This document shows, piece after piece, positions 26,449 through 35,358 of a stretch of DNA of 37,036 bases. The translations under genes and the position numbers were made by a program. The notes below the pieces were generated by a model. It was not told the DNA's origin. It did no database searches and was given only the letters and a program-made list of their open reading frames with translations. Numbering within the stretch: position 1 is the stretch's first letter; each line of letters starts with the position of its first letter. Source of the DNA: Candidatus Alkanophaga volatiphilum (lineage in GTDB: Archaea; Halobacteriota; Syntropharchaeia; Alkanophagales; B39-G2); the NCBI GenBank assembly GCA_029259545.1, contig JAPHEE010000012.1:1-37036 (forward strand), in the 5' to 3' direction.

Positions 26449-26514
26449 AGTTGGGGTGATGCGTCCCAAGGCGAACATGTGCCTATAAATGGCTATGTCC
26501 GCTGAACCCCAACT
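26449..26514 (+). ncRNA. Candidate structured RNA or leader upstream of purP
   Basis: A perfect 8-bp stem AGTTGGGG/CCCCAACT closes a 66-nt domain. Inside it GCG-A-ACAT-GT-GCC pairs with GGC-T-ATGT-C-CGC around a TATAAAT loop, with a 14-nt 5' internal strand (TGATGCGTCCCAAG) against a short 3' strand. The domain ends about 80 bp before purP, so it could be a leader element or a separate RNA. ACA occurs 3 nt after the stem, as in H/ACA guides, but the fit is loose. The direction is assumed from purP. Confidence 0.45.
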
Positions 26515-26592
26515 TTACAATTAGAGGTTATCCTGTTTCCCAACTTTCGAGCTCGTGTTCACCCTAGCACCTATAGCGTAAAGGGTTAAAGA

Positions 26593-27714
26593 ATGCCTGC
26601 AAAAGTTAGCACGATGATAACAAGAGAGGATATAGTGAAGGTTTTAGAGAGTTACGACGTTTCAGAGCTGCGTATTGGCGTGCTCGGCTCGCATTCAGCC
26701 CTCGAGATAGGCTACGGGGCGAGGCAGGAGGGCTTTGAGACCGTCGTGGTTTGTCAGCGCGGGCGTGAGAAGACGTACACGAAATACTACCGTAACCTAT
26801 TCGACCATGTCATCCTCCTTGAGAGGTTTGCGGACATCGTTCGTGAGGACGTGCAAGAGAAGCTCAGAGCGCTGAACACTATATTCGTGCCGAACCGCTC
26901 ATTTTCGGTTTATGTCGGTTACGACAACATAGAGCAGAAATTTCTCGTACCGCTCCTAGGGAACAGGTACATTTTACGTAGCGAAGAGCGCAATGTTGAG
27001 CGCAACCAGTATTACCTGCTGCAGCGAGCGGGCATCAGAATGCCTCGTATATTTAAGGCTCCTGAAGAAATAGATACGCTCGTAATTGTCAAAGTTCCTG
27101 AGAAGACTCGCAAAATAGAAAGAGCTTTCTTTTACGCATCCTCGCCTGAAGAATTCTGGCGGCGAGCCGAGGAGAGGATTAAGAGAGGAATAATAAGCGA
27201 GGAGGACTTGAAAAGGGCAACGATCGAGGAGTACGTCCTAGGAGCCAAGTTCAACGCCAACTTCTTCTGGTCGCCGCTCACCGACGAGCTCGACCTGCTC
27301 GGCTTCGACCGCCGCATCCAGACGAACCTCGACGGCGTCCTCAGCCTCCCGGCGGAGGAGCAGCTCGAAGCTAGGGTTCCGACGCAGAACGTCGAGATCG
27401 GGCACATGGGCGCGACGCTCAGGGAGTCGCAGCTCGAAAAGGTGTTTGAAGCCGGAGAGAAGTTCGTGGAGGCATGCAAGCGGGAGTACCCCCCGGGGAT
27501 CATCGGGCTTTTCGCACTGCAGGGCGCCTTCACCACGGACTTGGAGTTCTGCGTGTTCGACGTGTCGCCTCGTATTCCGGGTTGCCCGTGCGTCGAGCCG
27601 ACATCGCCCTACATGAAGTACAAGTACGGCAAGGAAGTGGGTCCGGGACGCAGGGTCGCCATGGAAATAAAGATCGCAGCGGAGAAGGACGCCCTGCCGG
27701 AAATCGTAACCTGA
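26593..27714 (+). CDS. purP: Formate-dependent 5-aminoimidazole-4-carboxamide ribonucleotide synthetase (PurP)
   Basis: 373 aa. It has GVLGSHSALEIGYGARQEGF at the N-terminus, an ATP-grasp core with RNQYYLLQRAGIRMPRIF, GAKFNANFFWSPLTDELDLL, and the C-terminal FDVSPRIPGCPCVEPTSPY. PurP is the archaeal enzyme that uses formate and ATP to formylate AICAR in purine synthesis, replacing the PurH transformylase. ATG 26593 could also be ATG 26614 (MITREDI). A possible structured leader lies upstream at 26449-26514. The gene converges with the DJ-1-like gene. Confidence 0.95.
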   Translation: MPAKVSTMITREDIVKVLESYDVSELRIGVLGSHSALEIGYGARQEGFETVVVCQRGREKTYTKYYRNLFDHVILLERFADIVREDVQEKLRALNTIFVPNRSFSVYVGYDNIEQKFLVPLLGNRYILRSEERNVERNQYYLLQRAGIRMPRIFKAPEEIDTLVIVKVPEKTRKIERAFFYASSPEEFWRRAEERIKRGIISEEDLKRATIEEYVLGAKFNANFFWSPLTDELDLLGFDRRIQTNLDGVLSLPAEEQLEARVPTQNVEIGHMGATLRESQLEKVFEAGEKFVEACKREYPPGIIGLFALQGAFTTDLEFCVFDVSPRIPGCPCVEPTSPYMKYKYGKEVGPGRRVAMEIKIAAEKDALPEIVT

Positions 27715-27756
27715 CGCACGGGTACGCCTCGACGCCGGCTCACGGCTCAATAGGCG

Positions 27757-28461
27757 TCACGCCGAGGTGCTGATACTCACGTTGCAAAGCGCCGCCCAGA
27801 TCGTCAAAGCAAAGTCTTCGGCGCTCTCCGGGTCTCTTGCGGTTATGACGTTGCCGGCGGTCACGACCTCTTCGTCCACATAAGTGGCTCCACCTTTTTC
27901 AAGCTCCTCTATTGCTTCAGGCGAGGGGAAGACCGTTGCTTTTTTGCCCTCAAGCACCCCAGCCCTCGCAAGAACCACCGGCGAGAGGCAGATCGCAGCC
28001 ACGACCTTGCCGGCGTCGTAAGCGTCTCTGATCAGCGTATGAAGGTCGGAATCGTCCCAGAGATATTCCATGGAGCCGGTGCCGCCGACAACGACGATAG
28101 CATCAAAATTTCCAACGGTCACATCAGGAATAACTACGTCGGGCTCCACAACGGCTCCGAGCATGCCCCTCGCCGGCTTTGCCGTCGTGCTCGCTATCTC
28201 GACTGTAGCGCCATGTTCTTCGAAAATCGCTTTCGGCACGAAAAGCTCCTCGTCTCTAAAGTCCTCTGGCGCTATAACCATGAGGATTCTGAATTTCGGA
28301 GAGGGCAAAGGCTGCGCGGGCGTCGCCGACGGTGCCGGCGGCTGCCTCTCGACGCACCCTCCGAGCAGAGCCGTTGCCACGACGGCTACGATCAGAAAGA
28401 CGACGCTCCTCGACACGCCCCTCCCGTCTCGACTCAATGCCCCAAGCTGCATGTTGATCAA
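27757..28461 (-). CDS. DJ-1/PfpI-family protein with a lipoprotein signal
   Basis: 234 aa. A hydrophobic segment (about 18-35) ends in LLGGC, a lipobox-like sequence, and is followed by a Pro-rich linker; the protein would be anchored outside the cell membrane. The DJ-1/PfpI domain begins FRILMVIAPEDFRDEELFVP (about residue 57), contains IVVVGGTGSMEYLW, and has the nucleophile elbow AAICLSPVVLARAG with Cys, where the usual ICHGP is ICLSP, so the catalytic His-Gly is changed. Members act as proteases, deglycases or redox proteins; an exported form with a changed elbow has no clear assignment. Confidence 0.8.
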   Translation of the reverse strand: MINMQLGALSRDGRGVSRSVVFLIVAVVATALLGGCVERQPPAPSATPAQPLPSPKFRILMVIAPEDFRDEELFVPKAIFEEHGATVEIASTTAKPARGMLGAVVEPDVVIPDVTVGNFDAIVVVGGTGSMEYLWDDSDLHTLIRDAYDAGKVVAAICLSPVVLARAGVLEGKKATVFPSPEAIEELEKGGATYVDEEVVTAGNVITARDPESAEDFALTIWAALCNVSISTSA

Positions 28462-28562
28462 CTCCTCCCGCCATTACAAGATTTCGGCGAGAAAGCTCAT
28501 GGTTTGAACAATGAGATGGATCGCCGTTAGTTTCATATATTCATTTTGCAATTTTGCCATTA

Positions 28563-28651
28563 GCGAGGCCGTGGGCATATCCTGCGGTCAGGGCTGCGGT
28601 GAGCCAGCCCATAACCGTGAAGCTCCCGACTTCAGTCGTGGAGCAGCTCAC
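28563..28651 (+). mobile_element. Hairpin-ended element, copy F, right part
   Basis: GTGGGCATATCCTGCGGTCA and GGGCTGCGGTGAGCC match copy C; GAAGCTCCCGACTTCAGTCG leads into a 9-bp stem with one bulge and a TTCA loop (28622-28644), ending AGCTCAC at 28651, almost as copy B does. The left end is not clear and may reach into 28525-28562. The ubiD stop codon lies in the hairpin loop. Confidence 0.62.
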
Positions 28652-30023
28652 GTAGGGGGGATCTTGCGAAATTTTTTGCTTCGGAGGGCGGGGGTGGGCA
28701 CGCCGGCGGTCGGTCAGCCGCTGGCGTGGGCGGGCGGCTCCCACACGATGCGGCAACCCTCTCGTATTTTCGGACGTCGCCCTTCTTCGTGGCGTCGATG
28801 CCCACTTTCGTGGTGAGACCTCCTTCTGAAGAAGGATCGAGCGACGAGCCTCTGACGTTTGGAATTAAAATGACATCTTTATCCCAGCGCACCCGCGTCG
28901 CCACTGCGTACTCGACATCCTGCATATCATAGATGTTCACGTCCTCGTCAACGACGATCGCCATTTTCAAGCTTGGGTGCGCCGCGAACGCTGCTATGCA
29001 GGCATTCTTGGCTTCGCCCTCTCCGCTTTTCTTTATTTGGATTACCGCATGTAAATAGCAGCAGCCGCCATCGGTAAGCACGACGTTCTTCGCTCTTGAA
29101 ACGTTGCTGACCGCTCTGAAAATCAGGGGCTCGTAAGGTACGCCCATCAGAAGACGGTGCTCACTGCCAGACGGTAGGACTGCATGGTATATCGGGTCCT
29201 TGCGGTGGTAAATTCTCGTAAGCATAAGCACCGGCTCCTCACGCACAACGTCGTAGGTGCCAGTTATATCCACAAAGGGGCCCTCCCTCGCAGTTTCGCC
29301 GCCGAAGAAGCCTTCGAGCACGAACTCAGCATGCGGCACCGCAACGCCGTTCCGCAGCCTGAAAAGCTCTACCCTCCCCTCCAACCCTGCCGCCTTTCTG
29401 AGCGCTGCAGCATACTCAAACTCCCTGCCGCGAGGTACCCTCGTCGCCGCCGCCAGCAACATGAACGGATCAACACCTATCGCAACGCCCACTTTCAACT
29501 CCTCACCGCGTTCCATCGCCTCCCGATACATGCTGTAAAGGTGCCTGCCGGGCACGAGCCGCACGGCGAGGCGGCGCTCGTCGAGGACGAGCATTCTGTG
29601 GAACGATGCGTTCGTCACGCCGTCAAGCTCGGCAACGACCACGCCTGCGGTGATGTAGGCGCCGCCATCGCCCCTAAAATGACGAAGGATGGGTAGCTCT
29701 CGGAGATCCGGCTCCTTCACAAATGCTTTCGTCTCAGAATGGTCTGAAATCCTCACAGAGTTTTGTAATCCCTCCATTGGGACTTTAGCTAGGAACGCCG
29801 CCAACTGTTCCTTTGGAACATTAAAAAGTTTACTTAACAACTCCCTTGAGCCCAATACGTTCATAACAACCTTATGCTCGCCGTCAACCGCATGAAAAAG
29901 CAGCGGAACGCCGTCGCGCTTCATGCAAAACTCCGCAACTTCATAGCTCGAAGAAATACGCTCTCGCACCTCAAACAGCAGACCCTCCTCAGAAAGTCGC
30001 CGCAGCCAATCCCTCAGTTTCAT
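28632..30023 (-). CDS. UbiD-family (de)carboxylase, C-terminus reads into a repeat element
   Basis: 463 aa. UbiD-family landmarks include FHRMLVLDERRLAVRLVPGR, VGIDPFMLLAAATRVPRG, EFVLEGFFGGETAREGPF, and the late VEYAVATRVRWDKDV and GGLTTKVGIDATKKG. UbiD enzymes use prenylated FMN to (de)carboxylate unsaturated or aromatic acids, and some work in archaeal quinone pathways. Family members usually end soon after the GIDATK motif; here about 45 extra residues, Pro- and Arg-rich, follow (from about residue 418), ending inside copy F, whose hairpin loop supplies the TGA. Activity may persist. A TATA-like ATTAAAAAC at 30046-30054 implies a leaderless mRNA. Confidence 0.85.
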   Translation of the reverse strand: MKLRDWLRRLSEEGLLFEVRERISSSYEVAEFCMKRDGVPLLFHAVDGEHKVVMNVLGSRELLSKLFNVPKEQLAAFLAKVPMEGLQNSVRISDHSETKAFVKEPDLRELPILRHFRGDGGAYITAGVVVAELDGVTNASFHRMLVLDERRLAVRLVPGRHLYSMYREAMERGEELKVGVAIGVDPFMLLAAATRVPRGREFEYAAALRKAAGLEGRVELFRLRNGVAVPHAEFVLEGFFGGETAREGPFVDITGTYDVVREEPVLMLTRIYHRKDPIYHAVLPSGSEHRLLMGVPYEPLIFRAVSNVSRAKNVVLTDGGCCYLHAVIQIKKSGEGEAKNACIAAFAAHPSLKMAIVVDEDVNIYDMQDVEYAVATRVRWDKDVILIPNVRGSSLDPSSEGGLTTKVGIDATKKGDVRKYERVAASCGSRPPTPAADRPPACPPPPSEAKNFARSPLRELLHD

Positions 30024-30128
30024 GCTCTTTAATTACGTGCACGGGATTAAAAACGGCAAGGTTCTTAGAGAGATTGAATGCCAAACCGTAAAAAGAAGTC
30101 AAGGATAATTGATGGTGGTGTGAGACGC

Positions 30129-30554
30129 ATGCAAAGTGAAATAATAGTAGAAATAAAAGACGAGGCATTTTCACTTGACGAGCTTGTGAGCGAGCTGCGA
30201 GGCGACGATATTGGCGCTGTAGTAATATTTCTAGGCGTTGTACGCAAGGATGACGGCGTCGTAAGAATGGAAATAGAAGCATATGACGAAATCGCGTCGG
30301 CGGAGCTTGAGCAAATATGTAGGGAGGCGATAGAGCGCTTCAGCGTGAGCAAGATTAGGATTGTCCACCGCAAAGGAAGGCTGAGCGCCGGTGATAACAT
30401 TGTGGCGGTCATAGCTGCTGCCAAGCACAGAAGAAATGCTTTCAGGGCGTGTGAGTACTTGATCGACGAGTTGAAGCGGCGGGCGCCTATATGGAAAAAG
30501 GAAATACTTGAAAGCGGGGAGGGGCGCTGGGTATTGCCTGAGAGCGAGAGTTAA
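30129..30554 (+). CDS. moaE: Molybdopterin synthase catalytic subunit MoaE
   Basis: 141 aa from ATG 30129, behind GGTGGTGTGAG; ATG 30078 would add 17 basic residues. VVIFLGVVRKDD (strand and loop), KIRIVHRKGRLSAGDNIV, and AAKHRRNAFRACEYLIDELK with RAPIWKKE carry the MoaE active-site lysines. It transfers sulfur from MoaD to make molybdopterin. With mobA it suggests a molybdenum or tungsten enzyme in the cell. No moaD is visible nearby. Confidence 0.92.
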   Translation: MQSEIIVEIKDEAFSLDELVSELRGDDIGAVVIFLGVVRKDDGVVRMEIEAYDEIASAELEQICREAIERFSVSKIRIVHRKGRLSAGDNIVAVIAAAKHRRNAFRACEYLIDELKRRAPIWKKEILESGEGRWVLPESES

Positions 30555-30747
30555 GGCGGAATTCATGTCGTTACGGCATCTGCGCATCACAAAATTTCAG
30601 TTGTAAGGTACATGTATTTCATTGTGCAAGTTTGGAACAATTTACGCACTTAAGGGCACAAACCATGCTATGCCTTGAGTTTCTCAAAGCTTTGCTTTGG
30701 CTAGCTTTAAAAGCATCGAATCTAGATGGTGAAATGAGGTGAACAGG

Positions 30748-31617
30748 ATGCGTGCGTCGCACATTTGGATTCCTTACGCCGCTATGGCATTAATTATAGT
30801 GACAGTTCAGGTGTTTGCGCTGTTCCTAGCGACCCCTTTCGAAGCCCAGAACATAAAAGCATTTGGAGACCCAGAGTCGGCAATCAACCCTCTGATATTT
30901 GTCCTTTTCATCCTTGCATTCACAGCTTTCGTCCTCATAGTTGTAAAGTTTAAAGCGGCATTGATACACTTTATAATCTTGGCGGCGGTGGCGTTTACCT
31001 TACTTTACGTCTTTGGAGCGTTTTTCCCGTTCGTGCCGGCGTTGCTTTTAGCTATAGTCTTCACGCTCGCCCTTTACAAGTATCCAGAGTGGTACGTGGT
31101 GAATTTCGTCGGCTTGCTCATAAGTGCGGGTGCCGCTGCTATCTTCGGAATTTCGCTCGCCATTTCACCTGCGATAGTATTGCTCGTGGCTCTGGCGGTT
31201 TACGATTTCCTTGCAGTCTACAAGACGAAGCATATGGTCTCCCTTGCGGAATCGATGATAAGCATGAAGGTACCCGTGCTGTTCGTGGTACCTCGGAGTC
31301 GCAAATACTCACTGCTGCGGCAAAGCGGCTTGCACGAAGAGGCGCACATCATGGGACTTGGGGATGCTGTCATTCCTGCCATTCTCACGGTTTCAGCAAA
31401 CGTGTTTCTCGACGCAAGTCGCCTTTTTGGATTTGTGAACTTGCCGGCGCTGCTCACGATGCTTGGCACCCTGACGGGATACTTTGCACTGATAACGCTC
31501 GCCTCAAAGAGGAAAGCACATGCAGGGCTTCCGTTTCTGAATTCAGGGGCGATCGTTGGGTTCTTCATAGGGTGCTTGATGTCAGGAGTCCCTCTCTCCA
31601 CAGCGATTTCCTTGTGA
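30748..31617 (+). CDS. Presenilin-like intramembrane aspartyl protease (A22)
   Basis: 289 aa from ATG 30748, preceded by AGGTGA; GTG 30739 overlaps that site. It has about nine hydrophobic helices. The two catalytic motifs are VYDFLAVYKTKHM (Asp153) and MGLGDAVIPA (Asp206, GxGD); LPALLTMLGT and the final AGLPFLNSG, standing for the PALP motif, follow. Archaeal relatives such as the presenilin homologue PSH cleave transmembrane peptides. A TATA-like CTTTAAAAGC lies near 30703. The substrate is unknown; surface and lipoprotein signal peptides are likely targets. Confidence 0.85.
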   Translation: MRASHIWIPYAAMALIIVTVQVFALFLATPFEAQNIKAFGDPESAINPLIFVLFILAFTAFVLIVVKFKAALIHFIILAAVAFTLLYVFGAFFPFVPALLLAIVFTLALYKYPEWYVVNFVGLLISAGAAAIFGISLAISPAIVLLVALAVYDFLAVYKTKHMVSLAESMISMKVPVLFVVPRSRKYSLLRQSGLHEEAHIMGLGDAVIPAILTVSANVFLDASRLFGFVNLPALLTMLGTLTGYFALITLASKRKAHAGLPFLNSGAIVGFFIGCLMSGVPLSTAISL

Positions 31618-31762
31618 AAACTGATACAACATCCGCAAAACTTAAATTCTCATGGATTTGAACATTTTCAAAGCTTAAGAGCGAAGTGGGCAAAACTGCC
31701 CACGAATCACGGCGGAGATGCGCGCGCTGGAGGCGGCGCGCTCCGCCGCAGGTGGTGAGCAT

Positions 31763-33964
31763 ATGGAAAAAACAAAGATAGTGACGGCAAAAGTTGCGGA
31801 GGCGATGCCGCAGGATGTAGGGCGTGGCATCGCAAGGCTTAGCAGCGAGCTTGCAGAGCAGCTTGACATCATGTCCGGCGATGTCATCGAGATCCAAGGT
31901 CCAAGGAAGAAAACTGCAGCAATAGCGTGGCCCGGCTACCCTGAAGATACCGGGAAAGGCATCGTCAGGATCGACGGCGCTACGCGGCGAAACGCTGGCG
32001 TCAGCATCGACGACAAGGTGCAGTTGCGGAAAATCATAGCGAAAGAGGCTGAAAGGATCACGTTTGCACCGACAGAGGCTCTCAGGATTATGGGCGCAGA
32101 GGAATACCTCAAACATCTTCTATACGGCAGAGTCGTGACTCGAGGTGACACGCTCACGATAAGCATTATGGGTCGCAAAATAGACCTCGTGGTCACTGCT
32201 TACAAGCCAGCAGCGGATGCCGTTATCATAACGGAAACCACGGAGATTGAAGTCAGCGAGAAGCCTGTAAAGGAGGTTGCAGTTGCAGCTATCCCAAAAG
32301 TCACGTATGAAGATATCGGAGGACTTAAGGAGCAGATTAGGAAGATTCGAGAGATGGTAGAGCTGCCATTGCGACATCCTGAACTCTTCGAACGCCTTGG
32401 CGTTGAAGCGCCTAAAGGCGTCCTTCTTCACGGGCCGCCCGGCACCGGTAAGACGCTTATTGCGAAGGCGGTCGCTAATGAGACAAATGCGCATTTCATC
32501 AGCATTTCAGGTCCCGAAATCATGAGCAAATTCTATGGAGAGTCGGAGCAAAGGCTCCGAGAAATTTTCCAAGAAGCTGAGGAAAATGCGCCTTCGATCA
32601 TCTTCATTGATGAAATAGATTCGATAGCGCCGAAGCGGGAGGAGGTCACGGGCGAGGTCGAGCGGCGTGTCGTCGCCCAGCTCCTCGCCCTCATGGATGG
32701 CTTGAAGGAGCGGGGCAAGGTGGTGGTCATCGGCGCAACGAACCGACCTGACGCCCTTGATCCGGCGTTGCGGCGTCCCGGGAGGTTCGACCGTGAGATC
32801 GAGATCGGAATCCCGGACAGGGACGGGCGTCTTGAAATTCTGAGAATACACACACGGGGCATGCCGCTCGCCGACGACGTCGACCTCGAAAAGCTGGCGG
32901 ACCTCACGCACGGCTTCGTCGGTGCGGACCTCGAAGCTTTGTGCAAGGAGGCGGCGATGCGGGCGTTGCGGCGCGTCCTGCCGGAAATCGATCTGGAATC
33001 CGAAAGCATACCCGCCGACGTCCTGAACAAGCTCGTGGTCACGATGGACGACTTTTTATCAGCTTTCAGAGAAATGGAGCCGTCTGCATTGCGTGAAGTG
33101 CTCGTCGAGGTTCCTGACATCCGCTGGGACGACATAGGCGGGCTCGAAGAGGCGAAGCAGGAGCTGAGGGAAGCCGTGGAGTGGCCGCTGAAGTACCGGA
33201 AGCTGTTCAGTTACATGCAGGCGGAGGTGCCGAAGGGCATCCTGCTTTACGGACCGCCCGGCACCGGGAAGACGATGCTTGCGAAGGCGGTCGCCAACGA
33301 GAGCGAGGCGAACTTCATTTCGGTCAAAGGTCCGGAATTTCTGTCGAAGTGGGTTGGGGAGTCCGAGCGAGCGGTACGTGAAACGTTTAGGAAAGCAAAG
33401 CAGGCAGCGCCTTGCATCATTTTCTTCGATGAAATAGATGCTATCACGCCGGTGCGTGGTGGGGGCTACGGCGACTCCCACGTCACCGAACGCGTGATAT
33501 CGCAGATACTGACGGAGATGGACGGGCTGGAGGAGCTGCACAATGTCGTCGTGATCGCAGCGACGAACCGCCCCGACATCATCGACCCGGCGCTGCTGCG
33601 TCCCGGACGCTTCGACCGTCTTGTCTACGTAGGACCTCCCGACAAAAAAGCTCGCAAAGAAATATTCAAGATTCACACACGGGGGAAGCCGCTTGCTGAC
33701 GACGTCGATCTTGAAAAGCTGGCGGAGATGACTGAAGGCTATACCGGCGCGGACATTGCGGCGGTCTGCAAGGAGGCGACGATGCTCGCCATCCGGGAGT
33801 TCGTCCAAGAGAAGGGGGACAAGGCTGAGGACGAGGAGGAGATGAAGAAGAAAAAGATAGAGATGAGGCACTTCGAGGCGGCGCTGAAGAAGGTGAAGCC
33901 GATGAGCAGGGAGGAACTGCAACGCTATATCAGGATCGCAGAGGAGTTCAGAGAGCGGCGCTGA
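31763..33964 (+). CDS. cdc48: CDC48/VCP-type AAA ATPase
   Basis: 733 aa from ATG 31763, behind GGTGGTGAG; a longer in-frame start at 31718 is less likely. The N-domain (double-psi barrel and beta-clam, about 1-185) precedes two AAA modules, each with GPPGTGKT, a Walker B (IIFIDEID and IIFFDEID), and arginine-finger regions ending RRPGRFDR and LRPGRFDR. It unfolds and extracts proteins for proteasomal or other processing. The length is normal. The gene precedes hemL on the same strand with about 80 bp between. Confidence 0.97.
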   Translation: MEKTKIVTAKVAEAMPQDVGRGIARLSSELAEQLDIMSGDVIEIQGPRKKTAAIAWPGYPEDTGKGIVRIDGATRRNAGVSIDDKVQLRKIIAKEAERITFAPTEALRIMGAEEYLKHLLYGRVVTRGDTLTISIMGRKIDLVVTAYKPAADAVIITETTEIEVSEKPVKEVAVAAIPKVTYEDIGGLKEQIRKIREMVELPLRHPELFERLGVEAPKGVLLHGPPGTGKTLIAKAVANETNAHFISISGPEIMSKFYGESEQRLREIFQEAEENAPSIIFIDEIDSIAPKREEVTGEVERRVVAQLLALMDGLKERGKVVVIGATNRPDALDPALRRPGRFDREIEIGIPDRDGRLEILRIHTRGMPLADDVDLEKLADLTHGFVGADLEALCKEAAMRALRRVLPEIDLESESIPADVLNKLVVTMDDFLSAFREMEPSALREVLVEVPDIRWDDIGGLEEAKQELREAVEWPLKYRKLFSYMQAEVPKGILLYGPPGTGKTMLAKAVANESEANFISVKGPEFLSKWVGESERAVRETFRKAKQAAPCIIFFDEIDAITPVRGGGYGDSHVTERVISQILTEMDGLEELHNVVVIAATNRPDIIDPALLRPGRFDRLVYVGPPDKKARKEIFKIHTRGKPLADDVDLEKLAEMTEGYTGADIAAVCKEATMLAIREFVQEKGDKAEDEEEMKKKKIEMRHFEAALKKVKPMSREELQRYIRIAEEFRERR

Positions 33965-34043
33965 TGCAGTGCCCGCCGGCGCGGCGGGCTGCTGCGGAGG
34001 CTACGGCGGCGGAGATGGCGGGATGAGGGGAGGCTACGCCAAA

Positions 34044-35327
34044 ATGCCGGAGCTGGAGCTAAAAACCTCGGAAAAGCTGTATAAGGAGGCTTTGTCCCTT
34101 CTGCCCGGCGGCGTGAGCTCACCGGTGCGTGCGGTGAAGCCGTTTCCCTTCTACGCAGCACGGGCGAGGGGCTCCCGGATATTCGATGTGGACGGCAACG
34201 AGTATATTGATTACTGCATGGGCTACGGTCCTCTGATCCTCGGACACGCACATCCCGCAGTCGAGGAAGCCGTGCGGACGCAGCTCGAAAAAGGCTGGCT
34301 CTTCGGCACGCCCCACGAGCTCGAGCTGAAGCTCGCCAAGAAGATAGTGCGCCACTACAAGAGCATAGAGATGGTTCGGTTCGTGAACAGCGGCACCGAG
34401 GCTACGATGAGCGCCATACGGCTGGCGAGGGGGTTCACCGGTAGGGAGAAAATACTGAAGGTGGAGGGGGGCTTCCACGGCGCCCACGACGCCGTCCTCG
34501 TGAGGGCGGGCTCCGCAGCGACCGCCGTGCCGGCGTCGAAGGGCATACCCAAGGGCGTCATAGAAAACACGCTGCAGGTGCCGTTCAACGACGTCGAGGC
34601 GCTCTCAGAGGTGGTCGAGAGGAACAGGGACGAGCTGGCGGCGTTCATCCTCGAGCCGGTCCTCGGCAACGTGGGGCTCATCCTGCCGGAGGAGGGGTAT
34701 CTGGAGGAGGTGCGTAAGATCACTGCGGAGAACGACGTGCTCCTCATATTCGACGAGATCATCACGGGCTTCAGGCTCGGCATGGGCGGCGCCCAAGAGC
34801 GCTTCGGCGTCCGTCCCGACATAACGACCCTGGGGAAGGTCGTGGGCGGGGGCTTCCCGCTCGGCGTCGTCGGCGCCCGCCGTGAGATCATGGAGCACAT
34901 GGCGCCCGCAGGCGACGTCTACCAAGCAGGCACCTTCAACGGAAACCCCATTTCGCTGTGCGCAGGGCTCGCCGCCGTAGAAACTCTTGAAAGGGAAAAA
35001 ATCCACACCAAACTCGAAAAGCTGGGGGACGAACTCGTGAGGGCTTTAGAGGATATAATAAGCGATAGGAAGCTGGGCGGCGTCTCGATAAGCGGCATCG
35101 CTTCCATGTTTCAAATATTTTTCGGGCAGTTCGACGGGCGTCCACCTCGGAACTACGAGGAGGCGCTGAAGTGCGATAAGGAGAAGTACCTAGAGCTTTT
35201 TTGGAGAATGTTGAGACGGGGAGTTTTCCTGCCGCCCTCACAGTTCGAAACTTGCTTCATATCGGCGGCGCACAGCGATGAAGACATAGAAACGACGATA
35301 GAAGCTTACGACAGGAGTTTAGCCTAA
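34044..35327 (+). CDS. hemL: Glutamate-1-semialdehyde 2,1-aminomutase
   Basis: 427 aa from ATG 34044, chosen because the family starts about 10 residues before [13 protein letters not shown] and GGGGAGG-like GGGGAGG bases lie upstream; ATG 34023 and GTG 33969 add a Gly-rich tail without family support. The PLP-binding Lys is in [42 protein letters not shown] and [12 protein letters not shown] are typical. It makes 5-aminolevulinate, the tetrapyrrole precursor, needed for coenzyme F430, corrinoids and sirohaem, which fits an MCR-bearing organism. It converges with the acyl-CoA dehydrogenase gene. Confidence 0.95.
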   Translation: MPELELKTSEKLYKEALSLLPGGVSSPVRAVKPFPFYAARARGSRIFDVDGNEYIDYCMGYGPLILGHAHPAVEEAVRTQLEKGWLFGTPHELELKLAKKIVRHYKSIEMVRFVNSGTEATMSAIRLARGFTGREKILKVEGGFHGAHDAVLVRAGSAATAVPASKGIPKGVIENTLQVPFNDVEALSEVVERNRDELAAFILEPVLGNVGLILPEEGYLEEVRKITAENDVLLIFDEIITGFRLGMGGAQERFGVRPDITTLGKVVGGGFPLGVVGARREIMEHMAPAGDVYQAGTFNGNPISLCAGLAAVETLEREKIHTKLEKLGDELVRALEDIISDRKLGGVSISGIASMFQIFFGQFDGRPPRNYEEALKCDKEKYLELFWRMLRRGVFLPPSQFETCFISAAHSDEDIETTIEAYDRSLA

Positions 35328-35358
35328 GATTAGGAGAAAGAGGGAAGAAAAAAGTGAG

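Noticed and set aside
33969-34043. Upstream GTG start of hemL with a Gly/Cys-rich tail
   Set aside because: The tail has no counterpart in the family and the start lacks a convincing ribosome binding site.
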